This document shows, piece after piece, positions 1 through 5,717 of a stretch of DNA of 5,853 bases. The translations under genes and the position numbers were made by a program. Position 1 is the first letter of the stretch; every line of letters starts with the position of its first letter. Source of the stretch: Bacillota bacterium (GTDB taxonomy: Bacteria > Bacillota > Clostridia > Oscillospirales > Acutalibacteraceae); NCBI GenBank assembly GCA_009786275.1, contig WQTL01000344.1, positions 1 through 5,853 of the forward strand, given 5' to 3'. The notes beneath the pieces were generated by a model. It worked only from the letters and a program-made list of their open reading frames with translations. It was not told the DNA's origin and searched no databases.

Positions 1-1079
1 ATCTCCTCCAGGCGCTCCGGGCCGATGCCGAGCTCCGTGAGGGTGCCGGGCAGCCCCAGCCGTTTGAAGAATTGACGCAGGCGCGCGATGGCTTCGGCGA
101 TGTTCGCCTGCGCGTCGCGCCCGCCGGCGACGCCCATCACGTTGCGGGCGAACTGCTCGAACAGGGGCACGTTCAGCCGCCAAACATACTCCATCCAGTA
201 CGGGGTGAGCACCGCCAGGCCCGCGCCGTGGGCCACGTCATACACCGCGCTGAGCTCGTGCTCCAGGCCGTGGCAGCCCCAGCACTCCTGGCGGCCGCGG
301 CCCAGCAGGCCGTTGTGGGCCAGGGTACCCGCGAAGCCGATCTCGCTCCAGGCGTCGAAGTTTTCCGGGTCAGCCAATACAAGCGGGGCGTTTTTCATCA
401 CGGCGCGCAGCACGCCCTCGCACAGCTCGTCGGTGACGTCCGTATGGGCTGTGTGCGTAAAATAGCGCTCGAAGATATGGCTTATGATGTCCGCCACGCC
501 GTTGGCGATCTGGTCCTTCGGCAGGGTGGCAAACAGCGCGGGGTTGACGACGCTCAGGATGGGCCGCAGCGCCTCGTCGTGGTAGCCGATCTTCAGCTGC
601 TCGGCCTCGTTGTTGATCACCGAGACGTCGCTGGATTCGCTGCCCGCGGCGGGGATGGTGAGGATGGTGGCCACGGGCAGGGCCCCGGGGGCGGGCGTCT
701 TTTCCCGGTACAGCCGCCACACGTCGCCCTCGCAGCGCACCCCCAGGGCGATGGCCTTCGCGGAATCGATGGCGCTGCCGCCGCCCACGGCCAGCACAAG
801 CTCCGCGCCCTCGCGGCGGCACAGTTCAATGCCCTCGTACACCAGGCTGACGCGCGGGTTGGGCACCACGCCGCCGAGTTCAACGAAATCGATGCCCGCC
901 CCGCGCAGCGAGGCGATGATTTCGTCGTATACTCCGCTGCGCTTGATACTCCCGCCGCCGTAGTGCAGCAGGAGTTTCCGCAGGCCGGGCAGCTCCTGTT
1001 TAAGGTACGCGCCGATGTTTTTATGCTCGTCGCGGCCGAAAATAAGCTTGGTGGAAAGCCGGAAGGTGAAATTCTCCAT
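1..1079 (-). CDS. Iron-containing alcohol dehydrogenase, butanol dehydrogenase/YqhD type (partial, C-terminus outside window)
   Basis: This is a group III, metal-dependent NAD(P)H alcohol/aldehyde oxidoreductase of the cytoplasm. Such enzymes interconvert short-chain aldehydes and alcohols, usually to regenerate NAD(P)+ in fermentation. The ATG is at 1079-1077, behind an AAAGGAG site. The frame stays open for 359 codons to the window edge; family members are usually about 385-390 residues, so roughly 30 are missing. The N-terminus (MENFTF..TKLIFG) is typical of the BDH/YqhD branch. The nucleotide-binding motif GGGSAIDSAK is at residues 99-108. All four metal ligands are in place: D197, H201, H270 and H284, the last two within CHGLEHELSAVYDVAHGAG. 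Nothing is broken in the visible part. The exact substrate (butanal, methylglyoxal-type or other aldehydes) cannot be read from sequence. It is transcribed divergently from the GH4 gene. Confidence 0.95.
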   Translation of the reverse strand, partial: MENFTFRLSTKLIFGRDEHKNIGAYLKQELPGLRKLLLHYGGGSIKRSGVYDEIIASLRGAGIDFVELGGVVPNPRVSLVYEGIELCRREGAELVLAVGGGSAIDSAKAIALGVRCEGDVWRLYREKTPAPGALPVATILTIPAAGSESSDVSVINNEAEQLKIGYHDEALRPILSVVNPALFATLPKDQIANGVADIISHIFERYFTHTAHTDVTDELCEGVLRAVMKNAPLVLADPENFDAWSEIGFAGTLAHNGLLGRGRQECWGCHGLEHELSAVYDVAHGAGLAVLTPYWMEYVWRLNVPLFEQFARNVMGVAGGRDAQANIAEAIARLRQFFKRLGLPGTLTELGIGPERLEE

Positions 1080-1087
1080 GAACGATG

Positions 1088-1094
1088 CTCCTTT
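1088..1094 (-). promoter_or_regulatory. Ribosome binding site of the alcohol dehydrogenase
   Basis: AAAGGAG on the minus strand lies 8 nt before the ATG at 1079 and fixes that start. The GGAG core (1091-1088) could pair with CTCC (1099-1096) across a CAAA tetraloop, placing the site in a short hairpin close to the predicted 5' end of the transcript. The hairpin has only 4 base pairs, so a regulatory effect is speculative. Confidence 0.75.
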
Positions 1095-1109
1095 GGGAGG
1101 TTTTTTTCT

Positions 1110-1138
1110 ATTATAACACGATCCGGCGCATCTTGCAA
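1110..1138 (-). promoter_or_regulatory. Promoter of the alcohol dehydrogenase gene
   Basis: On the minus strand, a perfect TATAAT -10 box (1115-1110) lies exactly 17 bp downstream of TTGCAA (1138-1133). TTGCAA matches the TTGACA consensus at four of six positions. Transcription should start near 1103, giving a 5' untranslated leader of about 24 nt. The -35 hexamer is its own reverse complement and is also used by the promoter on the other strand. Confidence 0.7.
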
Positions 1139-1139
1139 G
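1132..1139. promoter_or_regulatory. Palindrome CTTGCAAG: shared -35 box, possible operator core
   Basis: CTTGCAAG is a perfect 8-bp palindrome at the exact centre of the two divergent promoters. Its TTGCAA core serves as the -35 element in both directions. GCGC tracts flank it on both sides (1126-1129 and 1141-1144), offset by one base from perfect symmetry. A protein bound here would block both promoters, so it may be an operator, but no regulator gene is visible in the window. Confidence 0.45.
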
Positions 1140-1161
1140 CGCGCAAAAAGTATGATATGAT
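1133..1161 (+). promoter_or_regulatory. Promoter of the GH4 glycosidase gene
   Basis: On the plus strand, TTGCAA (1133-1138) is followed by a 17-bp spacer and TATGAT (1156-1161), one base off the TATAAT consensus. A second, overlapping TATGAT at 1151-1156 would have a spacer of only 12 bp and is less likely to be used. Transcription should start near 1168, leaving a leader of about 22 nt that contains the AAGGAG site at 1176-1181. Confidence 0.7.
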
Positions 1162-1175
1162 ATTTCTATCAATAC

Positions 1176-1181
1176 AAGGAG
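1176..1181 (+). promoter_or_regulatory. Ribosome binding site of the GH4 gene
   Basis: AAGGAG lies 8 nt before the ATG at 1190 and selects that start. The reading frame extends upstream to 1085, but that part crosses both promoter elements and is not coding. An ATG at 1185 is out of frame. Confidence 0.85.
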
Positions 1182-1189
1182 TACATGCC

Positions 1190-2671
1190 ATGTCATTCAA
1201 AGTTGCCTTCATCGGTGCGGGAAGCGTCGGCTTCACCCGCAGGCTGCTCAGCGACCTGATGGCCGTGCCGGAATTCCGGGGGATCGAGGTGTCCTTCATG
1301 GACATCAACCCGCACAACCTGGATATGGTCACGCGGCTATGCCAGCGGGACCTGGACGAAAACGGCGTGCCCATCCAAATCCACGCCACGCTCGACAGGC
1401 GCGAGGCCTTCGCGGGCGCGCGCTACATCATCTGCTGCTTCCGCATCGGCATGCTGGAGGCCTTCGAGCTGGACGTGGACATCCCGCTGAAATACGGCAT
1501 CGACCAGTGCGTGGGCGATACCCTGTGCGCCGGCGGGATCATGTACGGGCAGCGCGGCATCGCCGAGCTCCTGGACGTGTGCAAAGATATCCGGGAAGTG
1601 GCCGAACCGGGTGCGATGATGCTCAACTACGCCAACCCCAACGCCATGATGACCTGGGCCGCCAACAAATACGGCAAAGTAAAGACCATCGGCCTGTGCC
1701 ACGGCGTGCAGGGGGGCCACGGGCAAATCGCCAAGGCGCTGGGGCTCAAACAGGACGAGGTCGACATCATCTGCGCGGGCCTGAACCACCAGACCTGGTA
1801 CGTATCCGTCAAGCACAATGGCGAGGACCTGCTGCCGAAAATCCTCCCGGCCTACGAGGCCGACGAGCAGCTTTCCCACGCTGAAAAGGTCCGCATCGAC
1901 GTGCTGCGCAATTTCGGGTATTACTCCACGGAATCCAACGGCCATCTGTCGGAATACCTGGCCTGGTACCGCAAGCGCCCGGAGGCCCTGCGGGACTGGA
2001 TCGACCCGCAATGCGGCTGGAGCAACGGCGAGACCGGCGGCTACCTGCGCGTGTGCCGCGAGGGGCGCAACTGGTTCGAGCACGATTTCCCCAACTGGAT
2101 GCAGGCGCCCGCACAGAAATACGCCCGGGAAAACCGCAGCCGGGAGCACGGCTCCTACATCGTAGAGGGGCTTGAGACCGGGCGGCGGTACCGGGGCCAC
2201 TTCAACGTGATGAACGACGGCTGCGTCACCAACCTGCCCGCCGAGTGCGTGGTGGAGGTGCCCGGCTATGTCGACGGCAACGGCGTGAGCATCCCCGTCG
2301 TGGGCGAGCTGCCCCTGGGCTGCGCCGCCGTGTGCTCCCAGAGCGCGTGGGTGCAGCGCCTGGCCGTGGAGGCCGCCGTGGCCGGGGACGTCCGGCTGCT
2401 GCGCCAGGCCATGCTGATGGACCCGCTGACCGGGGCGGTGTGCACCCCGCCGGAGATTCACCGGCTGGTGGACGAGATGCTCGTCGCGCAGGCGCGGTGG
2501 CTGCCCCAGTACGCCGCCGAGGTCGAGCGGGCGAAGCTGCGCCTGGAAGATTCGCGTGTCCCTTACCGGCCGACGGCGGGCGTGCGCCTGAAAACGAAAA
2601 GCGTGGAGGAGATGCGGGCCGACAGGGCCAAGGCCGCCCAAAACGCCGCCGCCGCGGACAAAGCCGGGTAG
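1190..2671 (+). CDS. Glycoside hydrolase family 4, MelA-like alpha-galactosidase (or related alpha-glycosidase)
   Basis: This 493-residue cytoplasmic enzyme belongs to GH4, whose members cleave alpha-glycosides by a redox mechanism needing NAD+ and a divalent metal, usually Mn2+. The N-terminus forms a Rossmann fold: a VAFIGAGSVGF nucleotide loop near residues 5-15, then MDINPHNL at the end of strand 2. The metal-binding Cys is C170 in GLCHGVQG and the metal-binding His is H200 in AGLNHQTWY. Other GH4 blocks seen are DTLCAGGIM, MLNYANPNAM, YYSTESNGHLSEY and NDGCVTNLP. From memory, E. coli MelA (451 residues) aligns along nearly the whole length, much better than LplD or Thermotoga AglA. A charged, Ala-rich tail at residues 442-493 extends beyond MelA. 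The CHGV motif differs from CHSV of typical alpha-galactosidases, so substrate is uncertain. No transporter lies next to it. Confidence 0.92.
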   Translation: MSFKVAFIGAGSVGFTRRLLSDLMAVPEFRGIEVSFMDINPHNLDMVTRLCQRDLDENGVPIQIHATLDRREAFAGARYIICCFRIGMLEAFELDVDIPLKYGIDQCVGDTLCAGGIMYGQRGIAELLDVCKDIREVAEPGAMMLNYANPNAMMTWAANKYGKVKTIGLCHGVQGGHGQIAKALGLKQDEVDIICAGLNHQTWYVSVKHNGEDLLPKILPAYEADEQLSHAEKVRIDVLRNFGYYSTESNGHLSEYLAWYRKRPEALRDWIDPQCGWSNGETGGYLRVCREGRNWFEHDFPNWMQAPAQKYARENRSREHGSYIVEGLETGRRYRGHFNVMNDGCVTNLPAECVVEVPGYVDGNGVSIPVVGELPLGCAAVCSQSAWVQRLAVEAAVAGDVRLLRQAMLMDPLTGAVCTPPEIHRLVDEMLVAQARWLPQYAAEVERAKLRLEDSRVPYRPTAGVRLKTKSVEEMRADRAKAAQNAAAADKAG

Positions 2672-2683
2672 AAATTCCCATAA

Positions 2684-2717
2684 AAAGCCGCAAAGCCTTG
2701 CCTGGCTTTGCGGCTTT
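2684..2717. terminator. Bidirectional rho-independent terminator between convergent genes
   Basis: A perfect 14-bp inverted repeat, AAAGCCGCAAAGCC at 2684-2697 and its complement at 2704-2717, encloses a 6-nt loop. On the plus strand it begins 13 nt after the GH4 stop codon and is followed by GGTTTTGTTT, a weak T tract. On the minus strand it lies 17 nt after the mgtA stop and ends in TTTTT, a better T tract. It should stop both transcripts and limit antisense transcription into either gene. Confidence 0.9.
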
Positions 2718-2733
2718 GGTTTTGTTTCGTGCC

Positions 2734-5451
2734 TTACAGCAACTCCCCGTATTTCCTGACGAAAATCTTCTTGAACACCGTCACCAGCGCCATATACACG
2801 AACACCGTCAGCGCCAGCCAGGGGAAGAACGACGCGGGCAGGGCGGCCAGGCCGATGGAATGGCCGAAGCCCGTGAAGGGGATCGCGGTGAGCAGCGCGA
2901 TGCCCGCGAAGGTGACGAACGTCAGCGGCGCGGAGGCGCGGCTGTGGATGAACGGGAGCCTGGGCGTGCGCAGCATGTGGATGACCAGGGTCTGCGACCA
3001 CATGGATTCCACGAACCACCCGGCGTGGAAGACGGCCATGAACTGCGCCTTCAGGAGGGGGTCGGCCATCTGGCCCCAAGGGCCGCCGCACACGGCAGGG
3101 CAGACGACGAAGAACAGCAGCAGGTAGGTCGCGATGTCGAACACGGAGCTCGTCGGGCCGATCCAGAGCATGAATTTACTGATCAGGGAGGAATCCCACC
3201 TGCGCGGCACGCGCAGGAATTCCTTGTCCACGTTGTCCCAGGGGATGGCCGTGCAGGACAGGTCGTAAATCAAATTGAGGATGATGATGTGGATGGGCAG
3301 CATGGGGATGAAGGGCAGGAAGGCGCTGGCCGCCAGCACCGAAAGCATGTTGCCGAAGTTGGAGCTGGCCGTCATCTTGATATACTTGATCATGTTGGCG
3401 TAGGTCTTGCGGCCCTCCACAAGGCCCTGCTCCAGCACCGTCAAATCTTTTTCCAGCAGGATGACGTCGGCGGATTCCTTGGCGATATCCACGGCGGTGT
3501 CCACCGAAATGCCCACGTCGGAGGCCTTCATGCCCGCCGCGTCGTTGATGCCGTCGCCCATATAGCCCACGCTGTGCCCGTTTTCGCGCAGGGCGGTGAT
3601 CACCCGCGCCTTCTGCTGCGGAGAGAGCTTGGCGAACACGCTGACCTCCTCGGCGGCCTCGCCCAGCCGCGCGTCCGTCATGGCGTCCACGTCGCTGCCC
3701 AGCAGGATGTGGTCCACCGGCAGGCCCACCTGACGGCACACGCAGCGCGTGACCTTGTCGTTGTCCCCGGTGAGGACCTTCACGCTCACGCCGTGCTCAT
3801 TCAAAGCCTTGATGGCCCCGGCGGTGGATTCCTTGGGCGGATCCAAAAAGGCCAGGTAGCCCATGAGCACCATGTCCGCCTCGTCCGCGGCCGAAAACGC
3901 GCCCACGGGAGAGGGGTTGGTCTTCTGCGCCACGGCGATCACGCGCATGCCGTCCTCGTTCAGGTCGTCCACCTTCTTGAGGATGTACGAGCGTATCTCG
4001 TCGGTGAGCGGCAGCACCTCGCCCTCGTATTCGGCGTAGCTGCATACGCTCAGCATTTCCTCCACCGCGCCCTTGGTGATCATCTGGGTCTTGCCGTTTT
4101 TCACCACCACGCTCATGCGGCGGCGCTCGAAATCGAAGGGGATCTCGTCCACCTTCGTGAACTTCTCGGTCAGCCCGCGCAGCTCGCCGTTGCCGTCCAG
4201 CTCGTCCTGCGTGCGCTCGATGATGGCGAAGTCCATCAGGTTTTTCAGGCCCGTCTGGTAATAGCTGTTGAGGAAGGCGTGGCGCAGCACCCGCGGCTCC
4301 TCCTCCCCGTGGATGTTCAGGTGGTACTCCAGCACGACCTTGTCCTGGGTGAGGGTCCCGGTCTTGTCTGTGCAGAGGATGTCCATGCCGCCGAGGTTCT
4401 GGATGGAGTTGAGGTTCTTGATGATGGTCTTCTTGCGGGACATCGCCACCGCGCCCTTGGCAAGGCAGGTGGTCACGATCATCGGGAGCATCTCCGGGGT
4501 CAGCCCCACGGCGATGGACAGCGCGAACAGGGTGGCCTCCATCCAGTCGCCGTTGGTGAAGCCGTTGACGAACAGCACGATGGGCACCATGATCAGCATG
4601 AAGCGGATGAGCAGCCAGGAGACCTTGTTGATGCCGATCTCGAAGCTGGTCTTCGGGGGCTTGCCGCTGACGCTTTTCGCAATTTCGCCGAAGAAGGTGT
4701 CGTTGCCCACGGCGACGGTTACGCCCACCGCGCTGCCGCTGATGACGTTGGAGCCCATGAACGCCAGGTTCGGGCTTTCGGTCAGGGCGCCCTTGTAGCC
4801 CCGCAGCGCGCCGGGGGTCTTTTCTACGGACACGCTTTCGCCCGTCAGTGCCGACTGGCTGACGAACAGGTCCTTCGCCTGGAGGATGCGCATGTCCGCG
4901 GGGATCATGTCCCCCGCCGCCAGGTGCACGATATCGCCCACCACCACGTCCTCCAGGGGGATCTCCCGGTTCCCGGCCTCCTGCCGCCGGACGTTGATGG
5001 TGGTGCTGATCATCTTCAGCAGGTTTTCGGCGGCGTGGCCGCTGCGGGTCTCCTGCGAAAAACGCAGGATGCCCGAGAACAGCACCAGCGCCGTGATGAT
5101 AATGACGGCCATGGGGTTGGCCTCCCCCGCTGGGACGAACACGATGTCCGTGAACACCGACACGATGGCCAGCGCCACCAGGATTGCCGTGAAGGGGTTG
5201 GCGAAAGCCGCCGCCAGGCGCTTGAACCACGGGACCTTCTTCCCGCGGGTGATGCTGTTGTCCCCGTATAGGTCGCGGGATTCCTCCGTCTGGTCCTCGT
5301 CCAGGCCCTCCGGCGCCCCGCCGAGCAGCAGCAGCAGCGCCTCCATATCGGCCTGCACCGCGAACTTGAGCCTGCGGCGGACTTCCTCCCGGCGCACCTT
5401 TTCGGCAAGCGCCTTCTTGGTTTCGATTTTGCTGTGGATTGTTTTCCGCAT
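2734..5451 (-). CDS. mgtA: Magnesium-transporting P-type ATPase (P3B, MgtA/MgtB family)
   Basis: This is a 905-residue inner-membrane pump that uses ATP to import Mg2+; E. coli MgtA has 898 residues, so it is full length. It has a basic cytosolic N-terminus, then M1 near residues 86-106 and M2 near 113-131. The actuator motif TGES is at 203-206 and PEML of M4 at 319-322. The phosphorylated aspartate is D362 in DKTGTLT, followed by TGDN at 561-564 and the hinge motif GDGIND at 632-637. A C-terminal six-helix membrane block follows. MTASSNFGN, PMLPIHIIILNLIYDLS and IPWDNVD are signatures of the Mg2+ branch and separate it from Ca2+ or H+ pumps. The start is the ATG at 5451, the first in frame, 9 nt after GGAGG; the frame extends to a TTG at 5502 without a good site. 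It appears monocistronic and likely induced by low Mg2+ (family knowledge). Confidence 0.97.
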   Translation of the reverse strand: MRKTIHSKIETKKALAEKVRREEVRRRLKFAVQADMEALLLLLGGAPEGLDEDQTEESRDLYGDNSITRGKKVPWFKRLAAAFANPFTAILVALAIVSVFTDIVFVPAGEANPMAVIIITALVLFSGILRFSQETRSGHAAENLLKMISTTINVRRQEAGNREIPLEDVVVGDIVHLAAGDMIPADMRILQAKDLFVSQSALTGESVSVEKTPGALRGYKGALTESPNLAFMGSNVISGSAVGVTVAVGNDTFFGEIAKSVSGKPPKTSFEIGINKVSWLLIRFMLIMVPIVLFVNGFTNGDWMEATLFALSIAVGLTPEMLPMIVTTCLAKGAVAMSRKKTIIKNLNSIQNLGGMDILCTDKTGTLTQDKVVLEYHLNIHGEEEPRVLRHAFLNSYYQTGLKNLMDFAIIERTQDELDGNGELRGLTEKFTKVDEIPFDFERRRMSVVVKNGKTQMITKGAVEEMLSVCSYAEYEGEVLPLTDEIRSYILKKVDDLNEDGMRVIAVAQKTNPSPVGAFSAADEADMVLMGYLAFLDPPKESTAGAIKALNEHGVSVKVLTGDNDKVTRCVCRQVGLPVDHILLGSDVDAMTDARLGEAAEEVSVFAKLSPQQKARVITALRENGHSVGYMGDGINDAAGMKASDVGISVDTAVDIAKESADVILLEKDLTVLEQGLVEGRKTYANMIKYIKMTASSNFGNMLSVLAASAFLPFIPMLPIHIIILNLIYDLSCTAIPWDNVDKEFLRVPRRWDSSLISKFMLWIGPTSSVFDIATYLLLFFVVCPAVCGGPWGQMADPLLKAQFMAVFHAGWFVESMWSQTLVIHMLRTPRLPFIHSRASAPLTFVTFAGIALLTAIPFTGFGHSIGLAALPASFFPWLALTVFVYMALVTVFKKIFVRKYGELL

Positions 5452-5460
5452 TGGCCTGTA

Positions 5461-5465
5461 CCTCC
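5461..5465 (-). promoter_or_regulatory. Ribosome binding site that sets the mgtA start
   Basis: GGAGG on the minus strand lies 9 nt upstream of the ATG at 5451. It is the only strong site near any in-frame start and argues against the TTG at 5502. It lies 28 nt downstream of the 3' arm of the leader stem (5509-5493), so that stem does not cover it directly. Confidence 0.85.
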
Positions 5466-5492
5466 ATTCATATTCGTGGTTTTGCTTGGAAG

Positions 5493-5592
5493 TACAACCC
5501 AACCCGGCGCGTTATGCACGCAGGGCGGCGGAAGGGAACCGCGGTTCCGCTTCCGGCACGCTGCTTCGCGGCCCGCCGGGTTCAGGGTTGCA
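5493..5592 (-). promoter_or_regulatory. Structured mgtA leader: long-range stem enclosing a palindromic hairpin
   Basis: On the minus strand, AACCCGGCG (5582-5574) pairs perfectly with CGCCGGGTT (5509-5501). Past a 2-nt bulge, CAACCC (5590-5585) pairs with GGGTTG (5500-5495), extended by a G-U and a U-A pair. That makes a 17-bp stem with one bulge. It encloses a second hairpin at 5529-5555, built on the perfect 14-bp palindrome GGAACCGCGGTTCC (5535-5548) and extended by CGGAAG/CTTCCG with one bulged base. A second AACCCGG at 5606-5600 could compete for the same CCGGGTT. The parts fit a two-state leader switch ahead of a Mg2+ pump. I see the pairing directly; the regulatory role is inferred. 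No U tract follows, so it is not a simple terminator. Confidence 0.55.
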
Positions 5593-5610
5593 TAAACTCC
5601 CGGGTTCCAT
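5512..5610 (-). CDS. Putative MgtL-like leader peptide (32 codons) upstream of mgtA
   Basis: A small ORF starts at ATG 5610, behind GAGGT (5624-5620, spacing 9 nt), and ends at TAA 5514-5512, 60 nt before mgtA. It encodes 32 residues beginning M-E-P-G-S, with seven Pro (3, 9, 11, 14, 19, 23, 26) and four Glu (2, 10, 20, 22), including PEP at 9-11 and PEAEP at 19-23. E. coli MgtL, as I recall it, is a 17-residue peptide starting M-E-P-D-P-T-P; translation of its Pro/acidic codons responds to Mg2+ and controls mgtA. Here codons 7-13 form the 5' arm of the long leader stem, and the 3' arm begins two bases after the stop, as expected for translation-coupled control. The ORF is in the same frame as mgtA, with one TAA between them. 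GC-rich DNA gives Pro codons readily, so chance is possible. Confidence 0.4.
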   Translation of the reverse strand: MEPGSLCNPEPGGPRSSVPEAEPRFPSAALRA

Positions 5611-5637
5611 TCCGTTTCCACCTCGCTTTTTGTCTTG

Positions 5638-5643
5638 ATTATA
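5638..5643 (-). promoter_or_regulatory. mgtA: Probable mgtA promoter -10 box (no good -35 box)
   Basis: A perfect TATAAT (5643-5638) on the minus strand would start transcription near 5631, about 20 nt before the leader peptide ATG and about 180 nt before mgtA. With a 17-bp spacer, the -35 position (5666-5661) reads TCAAGT, which hardly matches TTGACA; spacers of 15-19 bp give nothing better. There is no TG extension before the -10. The missing -35 falls inside the putative insertion sequence end, which suggests the original promoter was split, or that an activator is needed. Confidence 0.5.
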
Positions 5644-5674
5644 AAAGAATATGGGCATTTACTTGACTGACCCA

Positions 5675-5717
5675 CCTACAACTTCTTGTGTCCAAGCAAT
5701 TCGTCTTGGGTTGTAGG
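5675..5717. repeat. Inverted repeat over the end of the transposase gene
   Basis: CCTACAAC (5675-5682) is the reverse complement of GTTGTAGG (5710-5717). Inside it, CCAAG (5692-5696) pairs with CTTGG (5705-5709), which directly adjoins the outer right arm. The result is a 13-bp stem with a 9-nt bulge on one side and an 8-nt loop, covering the last codons and the stop. No T tract follows on the minus strand, so it is not a standard terminator. It could weaken readthrough, protect the 3' end, or have a role at the DNA end of the element. Confidence 0.5.

Noticed and set aside
1088..1099. Hairpin hiding the ribosome site of the alcohol dehydrogenase
   Set aside because: Only four base pairs with a tetraloop; a chance match between GGAG and CTCC is likely.
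72..1160. A 362-codon open frame on the plus strand
   Set aside because: It is antisense to the alcohol dehydrogenase, whose metal ligands and nucleotide motif are all intact on the minus strand.
1151..1163. Tandem TATGA repeat
   Set aside because: It is only two overlapping units of a -10-like sequence and is explained by the promoter of the GH4 gene.
1337..3091. A 584-codon open frame on the minus strand
   Set aside because: It is antisense to the GH4 gene, runs through the terminator into another frame of mgtA, and shows no recognisable domain.
2245..5271. A 1008-codon open frame on the plus strand, rich in His, Arg and Gly
   Set aside because: It lies antisense to mgtA and overlaps the end of the GH4 gene, has no family motifs, and its composition is that of a GC-rich shadow frame. 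It also reads through the terminator at 2684-2717.
5452..5502. Upstream TTG start for MgtA giving 17 extra residues
   Set aside because: No good ribosome site precedes TTG 5502, while ATG 5451 has GGAGG at 9 nt and gives the usual MgtA length.
5452..5640. M-box (ykoK) magnesium riboswitch in the mgtA leader
   Set aside because: The conserved M-box core as I recall it is not recognisable, and the leader lacks a terminator hairpin with a T tract. A covariance-model search would settle it.
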